Assembly: GCA_016704565.1 (NCBI GenBank)
Contig: JADIZV010000002.1
Location: 434,001 to 498,000 of the forward strand
DNA: 64,000 nucleotides
DNA from: Candidatus Phosphoribacter baldrii
GTDB lineage: Bacteria > Actinomycetota > Actinomycetes > Actinomycetales > Dermatophilaceae
Direction: 5' to 3'
Made by a program: the position numbers and the translations under genes. The notes beneath the pieces were generated by a model. That model worked only from the letters and a program-made list of their open reading frames with translations, had not been told where the DNA came from and did no database searches. Positions 54,306 to 61,598 of this stretch are shown in pieces (within the stretch, counting starts at the first letter, position 1; every line of letters starts with the position of its first letter).

Positions 54306-54727
54306 CTGCCTCGCCCCACGCCATCGACCTCGCCCGCGCCGCTGCTGCCGGGGCAGCGGAGAAGAAGGCTGAGAACGTCATCGCCATCGACGTGTCCAGC
54401 CAACTGGCCCTCACTGACATCTTCGTCATCGCCTCGGCGACCAACGAACGCCAGATCGGCGCCATCGTCGACGAGATCGAGGAGCAGGTGCGCCTGGCCG
54501 GGACCAAACCGCTGCGCCGCGAAGGCGGCCGCGACGACCGGTGGGTGCTCATCGACTTCGGCGACATCGTCGTGCACGTCCAGCACCAGGAGGAGCGGGC
54601 GTTCTATCAGCTCGAGCGGCTGTGGCGCGACTGCCCGACAGTCGACCTCGGGCTGGCCGATCTTGCCGAGCTGGACGAAGCAGGTGCCTCGCGTGTGTCC
54701 GCGGCGCCCAGTGCGAGGGACCAGTAG
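54302..54727 (+). CDS. rsfS: ribosomal silencing factor RsfS
   Basis: 141 aa, GTG overlapping the nadD stop. Iojap/RsfS fold: ENVIAIDVSSQLALTDIFVIASATNERQ, EGGRDDRWVLIDFGDIVVHVQ and REFYQLERLW-like block. Binds L14 and blocks subunit joining. Order nadD-rsfS-phosphatase is conserved in actinobacteria. Confidence 0.93.
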   Translation: MTASPHAIDLARAAAAGAAEKKAENVIAIDVSSQLALTDIFVIASATNERQIGAIVDEIEEQVRLAGTKPLRREGGRDDRWVLIDFGDIVVHVQHQEERAFYQLERLWRDCPTVDLGLADLAELDEAGASRVSAAPSARDQ

Positions 54728-54731
54728 GAGC

Positions 54732-55412
54732 GTGCCCACCCGGATGAGCGGGTTCCCTGCGGGGGACACCCGCAGGCTCGTGCTCGTCCGCCATGGCCGG
54801 ACCGCCTGGAACTTCGACAAGCGCGCCCAGGGCCACACCGACATCCCGCTCGACGAGGTCGGGCACGCTCAGGCGCAGGCCATGGCGCCGTTCGTGGCGG
54901 CTCTGGGACCCAGCCGCCTGTGGACCTCGGACCTGCTGCGGGCCAGTGAGACCGCGGCATACGTTGGGACGCTGACGGGACTGACCGCGGAACCGGACGC
55001 GCGGCTGCGGGAGTACTCCGTGGGGGAGCGGTCCGGGCTCACCCGCGCCGAGTTCGCGGCTCGTTTCCCCCGCGAGTATGCCGCGTGGCTGGCCGAGGAC
55101 GAGGGTTGCCTCGTGCCCGGGGCCGAGTCCACGGCGGACGTGCTGGCCCGGATGGTGCCGGCGTTGCGGGCCTATGTTGCGGCGCTGGGGCCCGGCGAAG
55201 TGGGGGTCGTTGTCACGCATGGAGCGTGCCTGCGGGCGGCGATGCTGGAGCTTGTCGGGCTCCCGCAGAGTGCCGATGCAGCGTTCGCGACGATGGGCAA
55301 CTGCACGTGGACGACGGTGCAGGAGGCCGAGTTCGGGGGGCGGTTACGGGTTGCGGCATACAACGAAGGCGTGGCTGTGCCCGATTTCGCGTCCGGCGAC
55401 GAGGTTGGGTAG
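54732..55412 (+). CDS. histidine phosphatase (phosphoglycerate-mutase superfamily)
   Basis: 226 aa from GTG 54732; ATG 54744 is an alternative, neither ideally spaced from the AGGAG at 54726. RHG catalytic motif LVRHGRTAWN near residue 22, second His in VVVTHGACLRA near 160. Often called gpm/gpgP-like in this position; could dephosphorylate glucosyl-phosphoglycerate or small phosphates, substrate not decided. Confidence 0.88.
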   Translation: MPTRMSGFPAGDTRRLVLVRHGRTAWNFDKRAQGHTDIPLDEVGHAQAQAMAPFVAALGPSRLWTSDLLRASETAAYVGTLTGLTAEPDARLREYSVGERSGLTRAEFAARFPREYAAWLAEDEGCLVPGAESTADVLARMVPALRAYVAALGPGEVGVVVTHGACLRAAMLELVGLPQSADAAFATMGNCTWTTVQEAEFGGRLRVAAYNEGVAVPDFASGDEVG

Positions 55413-55445
55413 GATTCACGGGTTGCCCGGTGCGAGCCGGGTGGC

Positions 55446-55518
55446 GGGGCTGTAGCGCAGTTGGTAGCGCACCTCCATGGCATGGAGGGGGTCAGGGGTT
55501 CGAATCCCCTCAGCTCCA
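55446..55518 (+). tRNA. tRNA-Ala(GGC), CCA not encoded
   Basis: Acceptor GGGGCTG/CAGCTCC with a G-U pair, anticodon loop ATGGCAT (anticodon GGC), T-loop TTCGAAT, discriminator A; followed by CAA rather than CCA. Confidence 0.95.
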
Positions 55519-55530
55519 CAAAACGTGATC

Positions 55531-55561
55531 GAAGCCCCCGAACCTGCGGTTCGGGGGCTTC
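55531..55561 (+). terminator. tRNA-Ala terminator
   Basis: Perfect 14-bp stem GAAGCCCCCGAACC/GGTTCGGGGGCTTC with a 3-base loop, 12 bases after the tRNA. Confidence 0.75.
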
Positions 55562-55601
55562 GTGGTTTCGGGGGCTTCGTGGTTTCGGGGGCTTCGTGGT
55601 G
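55551..55601. repeat. triplicated right arm of the tRNA-Ala terminator
   Basis: TCGGGGGCTTCGTGGTT is repeated about three times in tandem (17-bp period), so several alternative hairpins with the single left arm are possible. Confidence 0.7.
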
Positions 55602-55697
55602 TCGCAGCACACCGAATGACATTGGTCGGGCTCGTGGCGGCCACTCGTGCTCAGACCGCCTTGACTGACCCGACCATTGGTATGCCGTGTGCGAGCC

Positions 55698-56915
55698 TCA
55701 GGAGTCGAGGAACGCCCGCAGGCCATCGAGCAGCCGCTGGACGTCGGACTCATCGGTGTAGGGCGCCAACCCGACCCGCAGACCGTGGGTGTCGGCCAGG
55801 GCCAACCGCTGGAAGGGCTCGTAGGCGTAGAAGGACCCCGCAGGAGCCTGTATGCCGCGCGCCGACAGGAACTGGTAGGCGTCCCACGAGCGCCGCCCGG
55901 GGAAGGTGAGCAACAGCGTCGGCGTGCGGTCGGCAGCCCGGGAGTGCATGACGACCCGGTCACCCAGCTCGCCAAGCCCGGCTTCGAGCAACAACCGCAA
56001 TCGGCTCTCATGGGAGTGGACCGCCTCCCACGCCGTGGCCAGCCGCTCTCGACGCCCCACACCCGCGGCGACCGGGCCAGCCAGATCGGCGAGCACGTCA
56101 ACCGCCGCAGTAGCACCGGCCAAGACCTCATAGGGCAAGGTCCCCAACTCGAAGCGCTCCGGCACGACATCGGTCGAGGGCAGCAGCTTGTCGGGGTGCA
56201 GCGTCTCCAACAGCTCGGGAGCCGCTCCGAGCACGCCGCAGTGCGGTCCGAGGAACTTGTAGGGCGAGCACACGAAGACATCCGCCCCCAGCGCGCCCAC
56301 GTCCACCAGGCGGTGCGCCGCGACATGCACCCCGTCGACCCACACGAGCGCGCCCACCGCGTGCGCCCGCTGGGCGATCGCGGCGACCGGAGGGATCGTC
56401 CCGATGAGGTTGGACGCACCAGTGACCGCAACCAGCCGGGTCCGCTCGCCGATCGCGGATTCCACGCTCTCCCCAACGATTTCAGAGGTCTGCGGATCGA
56501 AGTCCAGCCACCGCACGACTACCCCGGCCCGCTCGGCGAACTGCAGCCACGGCCGCACGTTCGCATCGTGGTCCAAGCGTGAGACGACGATCTCGTCGCC
56601 CGGACGCCAGGTCGCCGCGACCGCCCGGCCCACGTCGTAGGTCAACTGGGTTGCGCTGCGCCCGTAGACCACCCCCCGCGGGGGCACCCCAAGGAAGTCC
56701 GCGTATGCCGCCCGGAAGGCCGCCACCGCCGCCTCGGCGTTCGACTCGGACAGCCCGGTCGTGCCTCGGTTGGACAACGGCCCGGTGAGGGTGGCCGCGA
56801 TGGCGGCGCCGACGGCATACGGGGTCTGCGTGCCGCCAGGCCCGTCAAAGTGGGCGATCCCCGATTGCAGCGACGGGAACTGGGCGCGCAGGGCCGCAAC
56901 ATCGAAGCCGGACAC
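55698..56915 (-). CDS. class-V aminotransferase, cysteine desulfurase-like (VC1184-type)
   Basis: 405 aa from GTG 56915 with AGGAGG 5 bases upstream. Fold-type I PLP enzyme: HFDGPGGTQTP at the N-terminus, DHDANVRPW, WVDGVHVAAH and the PLP-lysine in SPYKFLGPHCG near residue 222. Fits the cysteine-desulfurase-like subfamily TIGR01976; substrate unverified. Confidence 0.85.
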   Translation of the reverse strand: MSGFDVAALRAQFPSLQSGIAHFDGPGGTQTPYAVGAAIAATLTGPLSNRGTTGLSESNAEAAVAAFRAAYADFLGVPPRGVVYGRSATQLTYDVGRAVAATWRPGDEIVVSRLDHDANVRPWLQFAERAGVVVRWLDFDPQTSEIVGESVESAIGERTRLVAVTGASNLIGTIPPVAAIAQRAHAVGALVWVDGVHVAAHRLVDVGALGADVFVCSPYKFLGPHCGVLGAAPELLETLHPDKLLPSTDVVPERFELGTLPYEVLAGATAAVDVLADLAGPVAAGVGRRERLATAWEAVHSHESRLRLLLEAGLGELGDRVVMHSRAADRTPTLLLTFPGRRSWDAYQFLSARGIQAPAGSFYAYEPFQRLALADTHGLRVGLAPYTDESDVQRLLDGLRAFLDS

Positions 56916-56925
56916 GGGAGGCCTC

Positions 56926-57888
56926 CTAGGAGCTGACGGGCACTGCGGTGTCCGCGGGCCAGGGCAGGGCGCGCAGCATGAGGTTGATCGAGCGGCCGGT
57001 CTTGACCTCGCGCGAGCCGAGCGCGGCGGGGTCGATCCGCTCCAGGACCGCCTTGTCCTCACGCACGACATAGGTATGCCGCAGCCCCGCCTCCCGCAGC
57101 AGCGTCACCGGGGTGAGCGGGTCGAGGCCGGCCAGCCGGGCCTGGGCAGGGGAGTACTCGAGGATGACGGTGACTCCAGGGTTGCTCGCCACGGTCGACA
57201 GCATCCCGGCGACCACCGAGCCCTCATGTCCCTCGACGTCGATCTTGATGACGTCGACCGGAGCCTCTCCGATGACGGTGTCGACGGTCGTCAGGTCGAC
57301 GAGCACCCGCTTGCCGCGGGCCGTCTCGCCGGCGGGAGCCAAGCGGTGCCAACCGGTCTCGGAGGAGTTGATCGACAGCTCGTGTTGTCCGACGCGGTCG
57401 GCGCACGCCGCCTGGATGACGGTCACCTGGCGCAGGTCGTTGGCGGCGACATTGCCGGTCAGCACGGTGTGGTTGCGCGGCTCCGGTTCGAAGGCGACAA
57501 CTCGACCCGTCGGGCCGGTCAACAGGGCCGAGAGCACGGTGAAGTAGCCAATGTTGGCACCGACGTCGACCACCGTTGCCCCACGCGCGATGAGTGCTTC
57601 GAGCACGCGTGCAGTGGTGGGTTCGTAGCTCCCGGAAAGCAGCTGGCTGCCGATGGTGTCCATCCCCGAAAACCGGTCCTCGTGCAGCCGCAGGGTCGCC
57701 GTGGTTCCGTCCGGCCCGACGACAACGACGCTGCGATCTCGCCCCAACCGCAGGACGCCTCGGATGGCGGCGGCGACGGTGCCATGCACCGAACCGATGA
57801 CCTCGGCGGTCAGGTCGGTCAGGCGCGTCAACGCGCGACCTACCGACTGGCCGGACAAGGCGGCTCCTTCGTCTCGTTTGCGGGTCAT
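56926..57888 (-). CDS. FkbM family methyltransferase
   Basis: 320 aa from ATG 57888. SAM motif VVDVGANIGYFTVL near residue 106, EPEPRNHTVL, and the late block DVIKIDVEGHEGSVVAGM typical of FkbM O-methyltransferases. Ten bases before the aminotransferase gene, so likely co-transcribed; acceptor (perhaps a glycan or lipid) unknown. Confidence 0.88.
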   Translation of the reverse strand: MTRKRDEGAALSGQSVGRALTRLTDLTAEVIGSVHGTVAAAIRGVLRLGRDRSVVVVGPDGTTATLRLHEDRFSGMDTIGSQLLSGSYEPTTARVLEALIARGATVVDVGANIGYFTVLSALLTGPTGRVVAFEPEPRNHTVLTGNVAANDLRQVTVIQAACADRVGQHELSINSSETGWHRLAPAGETARGKRVLVDLTTVDTVIGEAPVDVIKIDVEGHEGSVVAGMLSTVASNPGVTVILEYSPAQARLAGLDPLTPVTLLREAGLRHTYVVREDKAVLERIDPAALGSREVKTGRSINLMLRALPWPADTAVPVSS

Positions 57889-57964
57889 CGACCCGCCCCC
57901 ACCGAAGGACACGCTAGCGCTCAGGACAGGCAGTCGGAAATATCCACGCGCAGACCGCAACGGG

Positions 57965-58462
57965 TCAGTGCGAGGGCTGCCCCTTGGCCGACATCGGGTG
58001 CGCTGGCACGCTCTGGGTCCCCGCAAAGAGCTTGTGGGTGTTCACCCGCGGAGCCTTGTGCTGCGAGGCGAGGTCGACATACGACCGGCCCAACTCGTCT
58101 TTGATCGTGCCGATGACCGAGGCGACCATGGCGAGGTTCTCGGGCAGGTGGGTCGCGTCGACCTCCTTGACCATGAACTTCCAGACCGTCTCCTCCAGCG
58201 CGTTGAAGTGGGTCTGGACCTCCTCAAGGAGGAACCCGGCGTGGTAGCAGCGGCGCGCGACTTCACGGGCGTAGTCGATGACCGGCAAGGGGGTCCGCTC
58301 GGTGAGGGCCGTCGTCACCGTCGTCATCGTTTGGTGCAGGCGTCGACGCAGCACCTCACGGTCGACCTGCTTGTAGGGCGGGTTGAGCCGGTGCTCAAGG
58401 AGCCCAAGTGCCTCGTCAACGAGTTCGTGGGAACGGGCCTCCAGGGCCGCGATGACCGCCAC
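57965..58462 (-). CDS. all-helical hypothetical protein (RsbR-N-like)
   Basis: 165 aa from GTG 58462 with AGGAC 6 bases upstream. Predicted helical throughout; RTPLPVIDYAREVARRCYHAGFLLEEV resembles the N-terminal sensory domain seen in RsbRD/PucR-type regulators, without any STAS or DNA-binding domain. Could be a small signalling or sensor protein; not firmly recognised. Confidence 0.55.
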   Translation of the reverse strand: MAVIAALEARSHELVDEALGLLEHRLNPPYKQVDREVLRRRLHQTMTTVTTALTERTPLPVIDYAREVARRCYHAGFLLEEVQTHFNALEETVWKFMVKEVDATHLPENLAMVASVIGTIKDELGRSYVDLASQHKAPRVNTHKLFAGTQSVPAHPMSAKGQPSH

Positions 58463-58672
58463 GTCAGTCCTGCCTTTCACCGGTGGAGCGTTGTCGTGAG
58501 GGCAGCCGAACGGCATACCGCGCACAGGGGACGAGCCGCACAGGGGAGGGGCACTGCGTTGTGCTCAGCGTGGCGGCTGCGCCCGTTGAGGACAGGGTAC
58601 CGGCCGCGCCGGGCTGACGAGGTCGGGCCAGAAGTCCCGCCATGGGTGAACAGGCGGTGAACGATGCGGTGG

Positions 58673-60193
58673 TCAGGCGCCGAGCTGGCGGTAGCGATCC
58701 AGCCGGGCGGCTAGTCGGGCCCGCGGGTCAGACCGCCAGAGCTCGTCGAGCTCCTGGTGGATCGCCTCAGCCATCCGTCGACAGAAGGCCTCCGGCTCGG
58801 ACGCCGCGTCTGGGTGCTCGGGGACGATCCGGTCGACGATCCCGTCGGCTCGCAGGTCGATCGAACGCACCCGCTGGGCTTCGGCCATCTCGTCGGCCCG
58901 GTCGGTGGTGCGGTGCACGATCGCCGAGGCGCCCTCCGGCGGCAGCGGGGACAGCCAGGCGTGCTGGGCGCAGATGACCCGGTCGGCCGGCAGGATCGCC
59001 AGCGCACCACCGCCGGTGCCCTGCCCGAGCAGGACGCACAACGTCGGCGCAGGCAGCATGACCAGATCGGCCAACGAACGCGCGATCTCACCGGCCAGGC
59101 CGCCCTCCTCGGCCTCCTTGGACAAGGCAGCGCCCTCGGTGTCGATGATCGACACCAGCGGCAGGTCGAGGTCGGCGGCCAGCCGGATCCCACGGCGGGC
59201 CACCCGCAGTCCGCCCGGTCCCAGCGGCTCCTCAAGGGTTTTGCGGTGCCGATCCTGGCCCAGGACGATGCACGGCGTCCCACCGAACCGCGCCAGCGCG
59301 AGCAGCATGCCCGGGTCGTGCTCACCCTGGCCGGTGCCCCGCAGCAGCAATACGTCGGACGCCCCAAGCTTGAGCAAGGTCTTGACGCCCGGCCGGTCGG
59401 TGCGGCGCGACAGCAGGATCGACTCCCAGGCGCCGCTGGGTGGTTCCAGACCGGCATACGGGTCGGGGGTCGGCTCACCGGGGCGGGGGACGGGCGGGTG
59501 GTCGGTATGCCGTGCATCCAACACCGAGAGCGTCCGCGCCGCCATCTCGGCCAGGCGCTCGACGGGCACCACCGCGTCGACGATGCCGCGGGCGTGCAGG
59601 TTCTCCGCCACCTGCACCCCGTCGGGGAACGGCTTGCCGTAGAGCGCCTCATAGACCCGGGCGCCGAGGAAGCCGATCATTGCGCCTGGTTCAGCGACTG
59701 TCACGTGGCCGAGCGACCCCCAGGAGGCCAGGACGCCGCCGGTCGTCGGGTGGCGCAGGTAGACGACGTAGGGCAGTCCGGCCGCCTTGAACTGCGCAAC
59801 CGCCGCCGAGATCTTCACCATGCCGAGGAAGGCGGGCGTGCCTTCCTGCATCCGCGTGCCGCCGGACGTCGGTGCCGCGAACAGGGGCAGCTGCTCCTGA
59901 CGGGCTCGCTCGAAGGCCAGGGTGATCCGCTCGGCTGCAGCCCGTCCGATCGACCCGGCCAGGAACCGGAACTCGCCGGCGACACAGGCGACCCGACGGC
60001 CGCGGATGCGCCCCTCGCCGGTCAGCACCGACTCGTCGGTGCCGGCGGTGGCTGCGGCGGAGGCGAGGTCGGCGGCATACGGGCTGCCGGGCTCGGCCAC
60101 CGACAGCGGTGGCGCGTCCCACGACACCCAACTTCCTTCGTCGAGGACGGTGTCGAGCAGTTCTCTCGCCCCGATGCGCCGCGTCGCGCTCAT
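58673..60193 (-). CDS. biotin-dependent carboxyltransferase, fused alpha/beta type
   Basis: 506 aa. Both crotonase-like halves of acetyl-/propionyl-CoA carboxyltransferase are present: beta-like half (AGEFRFLAGSIGRAAAERITLAFE, PTSGGTRMQEGTPAFLGMVK) about 60-235 and alpha-like half (DLPLVSIIDTEGAALS, GQGTGGGALAILPADRV) about 270-480. Supplies malonyl-CoA or a related extender; needs a biotin carboxylase encoded elsewhere. No Zn ribbon at the N-terminus. Confidence 0.88.
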   Translation of the reverse strand: MSATRRIGARELLDTVLDEGSWVSWDAPPLSVAEPGSPYAADLASAAATAGTDESVLTGEGRIRGRRVACVAGEFRFLAGSIGRAAAERITLAFERARQEQLPLFAAPTSGGTRMQEGTPAFLGMVKISAAVAQFKAAGLPYVVYLRHPTTGGVLASWGSLGHVTVAEPGAMIGFLGARVYEALYGKPFPDGVQVAENLHARGIVDAVVPVERLAEMAARTLSVLDARHTDHPPVPRPGEPTPDPYAGLEPPSGAWESILLSRRTDRPGVKTLLKLGASDVLLLRGTGQGEHDPGMLLALARFGGTPCIVLGQDRHRKTLEEPLGPGGLRVARRGIRLAADLDLPLVSIIDTEGAALSKEAEEGGLAGEIARSLADLVMLPAPTLCVLLGQGTGGGALAILPADRVICAQHAWLSPLPPEGASAIVHRTTDRADEMAEAQRVRSIDLRADGIVDRIVPEHPDAASEPEAFCRRMAEAIHQELDELWRSDPRARLAARLDRYRQLGA

Positions 60194-60231
60194 GGCCGGG
60201 CCTTTCGTGTCGTCGGGGTGCTGTGGGGCCG

Positions 60232-60627
60232 CTATGCCGTGGTGATCGGGTGGCTGGTCGAAGCCGTGACGCGCGCCATGAATCGCTGCGGATCGATGAC
60301 GCGGCGGTGCAGCTCGCCAACGGCGAGCTGTGACCCGACGAGATCGTTCGCCTGGACGTGGAAGATCAGCCGACCCGCGTCGATGATCGGCGTCGAACAG
60401 GTCACGATGACCTGCGAGCCGACCGGGCTGGCCTTGAGGTGCTCGACCTGGACCAGCGTGCCAACCGTGGTTTGGGGAGGTTGGACGACGGTCTGCGCGG
60501 CCGTGAACGTGGCCCGCTCCAGCCAGGTGATGAGGCGCGGCGTCGCCAACACCGGCAGGTCGCCGCTACCGAGCGCGGCTGCGGTGTCTGCCTCGGTGAC
60601 CGTGTGCTCGAACGTGGACGCCACCAT
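60232..60627 (-). CDS. FlK-like hotdog thioesterase
   Basis: 131 aa from ATG 60627. Hotdog-fold pattern of fluoroacetyl-CoA-thioesterase-like proteins: LGSGDLPVLATPRLITWLE, TTVGTLVQVEHLKASPVG and GELHRRVID near the end. Hydrolyses a small acyl-CoA, identity unknown. 38 bases upstream of the carboxyltransferase gene, so probably one transcript. TAGACT lies 7 bases before the ATG (leaderless). Confidence 0.82.
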   Translation of the reverse strand: MVASTFEHTVTEADTAAALGSGDLPVLATPRLITWLERATFTAAQTVVQPPQTTVGTLVQVEHLKASPVGSQVIVTCSTPIIDAGRLIFHVQANDLVGSQLAVGELHRRVIDPQRFMARVTASTSHPITTA

Positions 60628-60634
60628 GTCTGGC

Positions 60635-60640
60635 AGTCTA
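60635..60640 (-). promoter_or_regulatory. -10 hexamer, leaderless start of thioesterase
   Basis: TAGACT on the minus strand, 7 bases before ATG 60627. Confidence 0.45.
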
Positions 60641-60699
60641 TGGCGGCTGCGGGCGTGCCGAACCGCCGCGGTGCCGTCGATGCGAGAGGGTGAGTGCCG

Positions 60700-61338
60700 A
60701 TGAACATCTATGCCTGGGTGCTGCTGTTCGCCTTCGCTGTGGCGGCCCTTGCCGACTGGACCGCAGTGGCGAGGCGACGCCCCGACGTCGAGTCGGTCGC
60801 CAAGCCGGCGGTGCTCATCATCCTCATCCTGCTGGCCTGGCTGCTGCGGGCCGACTCGGTGGACTACGGCGGGCAACTGCTCATCGGGCTGGTGATGTGT
60901 CTGGTCGGAGACATCCTCTTGCTGGGGAAGTCCGACCGGCACTTCCTTGCCGGGTTGATCGCCTTCCTGGTGGGGCATGTTGCGTATATCGCCGCGTTCC
61001 GCCGGATCCCGGGCGAGGCCCCAATCTGGCTCGGTGTCGTCCTGGTCTCGGTGCTCGTCGTGGCCGTCGTGGTGATCCGCATCCTGCCCATCGTGCGTTC
61101 CAGTTGGCGGGACGGCATACCCCTGCTCGCGTATGCCGCGGTCGTCGGTGGGATGGCGGCGCTCGCCTGGGCCACAGGGTTGCCGGTGGTCGGGATCGGG
61201 GCGACGTTGTTCCTGCTCAGCGACGGGGTGATCGCCTACAACAGGTTTGTCCGAGAGGTCAGCTGGGCGCATCTGGTGGTCCACATCACCTATCACCTGG
61301 GTCAGCTGCTCATCGTCCTGGGGATGCTGCGCAGCTGA
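60700..61338 (+). CDS. YhhN-family lysoplasmalogenase-like membrane protein
   Basis: 212 aa from ATG 60700 (GAGAGGG 9 bases upstream). Seven to eight hydrophobic helices; conserved CLVGDILLLGKSDRHFLAGLIAFLVGHVAYI-type segment (in parts) and FLLSDGVIAYNRF identify the YhhN family, which includes lysoplasmalogenase hydrolysing vinyl-ether lysolipids. Confidence 0.85.
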   Translation: MNIYAWVLLFAFAVAALADWTAVARRRPDVESVAKPAVLIILILLAWLLRADSVDYGGQLLIGLVMCLVGDILLLGKSDRHFLAGLIAFLVGHVAYIAAFRRIPGEAPIWLGVVLVSVLVVAVVVIRILPIVRSSWRDGIPLLAYAAVVGGMAALAWATGLPVVGIGATLFLLSDGVIAYNRFVREVSWAHLVVHITYHLGQLLIVLGMLRS

Positions 61339-61432
61339 AGGGCCCCCGGCCGCGGGACGACGGCGGGCGACTGCGGGCGGCATACGGGCGGCATACGGGA
61401 AATGCGTGCCGGAGGGCCTGGGGGAGGTGCGC

Positions 61433-61438
61433 TACCCT
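61433..61438 (+). promoter_or_regulatory. -10 hexamer for the leuS leader transcript
   Basis: TACCCT, 7 bases before GTG 61446 of the leader peptide; same hexamer and spacing as other leaderless starts in the window. Confidence 0.5.
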
Positions 61439-61445
61439 GGGGCGC

Positions 61446-61481
61446 GTGGCACGGAGCCAGCTCCTTATCGAGCCGCGCTGA
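61446..61481 (+). CDS. putative leuS leader peptide (11 aa)
   Basis: GTG-initiated MARSQLLIEPR then TGA, with adjacent Leu codons CTC-CTT at codons 6-7 and Ile at 8. The stop codon lies at the end of the left arm of the following hairpin. Too short to judge by coding statistics; its significance rests on the promoter and the attenuator behind it. Confidence 0.5.
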   Translation: MARSQLLIEPR

Positions 61482-61531
61482 GCAGTCGGACGTCAGCGCG
61501 GCATCCCCTCCTGCGTGAGGGGTTTCTTTTT
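61472..61531 (+). promoter_or_regulatory. leuS attenuator: hairpin plus intrinsic terminator
   Basis: First hairpin GCCGCGCTGA/TCAGCGCGGC (61472-61481, 61493-61502, 11-base loop) overlaps the end of the leader peptide. It is followed by a terminator, CCCCTC/GAGGGG (61505-61510, 61517-61522) with TTTCTTTTT. A ribosome stalled on the Leu codons would cover the left arm of the first hairpin. An explicit antiterminator pairing was not demonstrated. Confidence 0.6.
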
Positions 61532-61598
61532 GCCCACGAGGCATTGGACTCCGACCGGACCGCGACCACGAGAGCACGCCCGAGGACAAGAGAGCACG

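Noticed and set aside
61339..61598. T-box riboswitch before leuS
   Set aside because: A GTGGCACGG stretch looked like an antiterminator bulge, but the specifier loop and T-box core are absent and the bulge sequence would not match the tRNA-Leu acceptor; a leader-peptide attenuator fits better.
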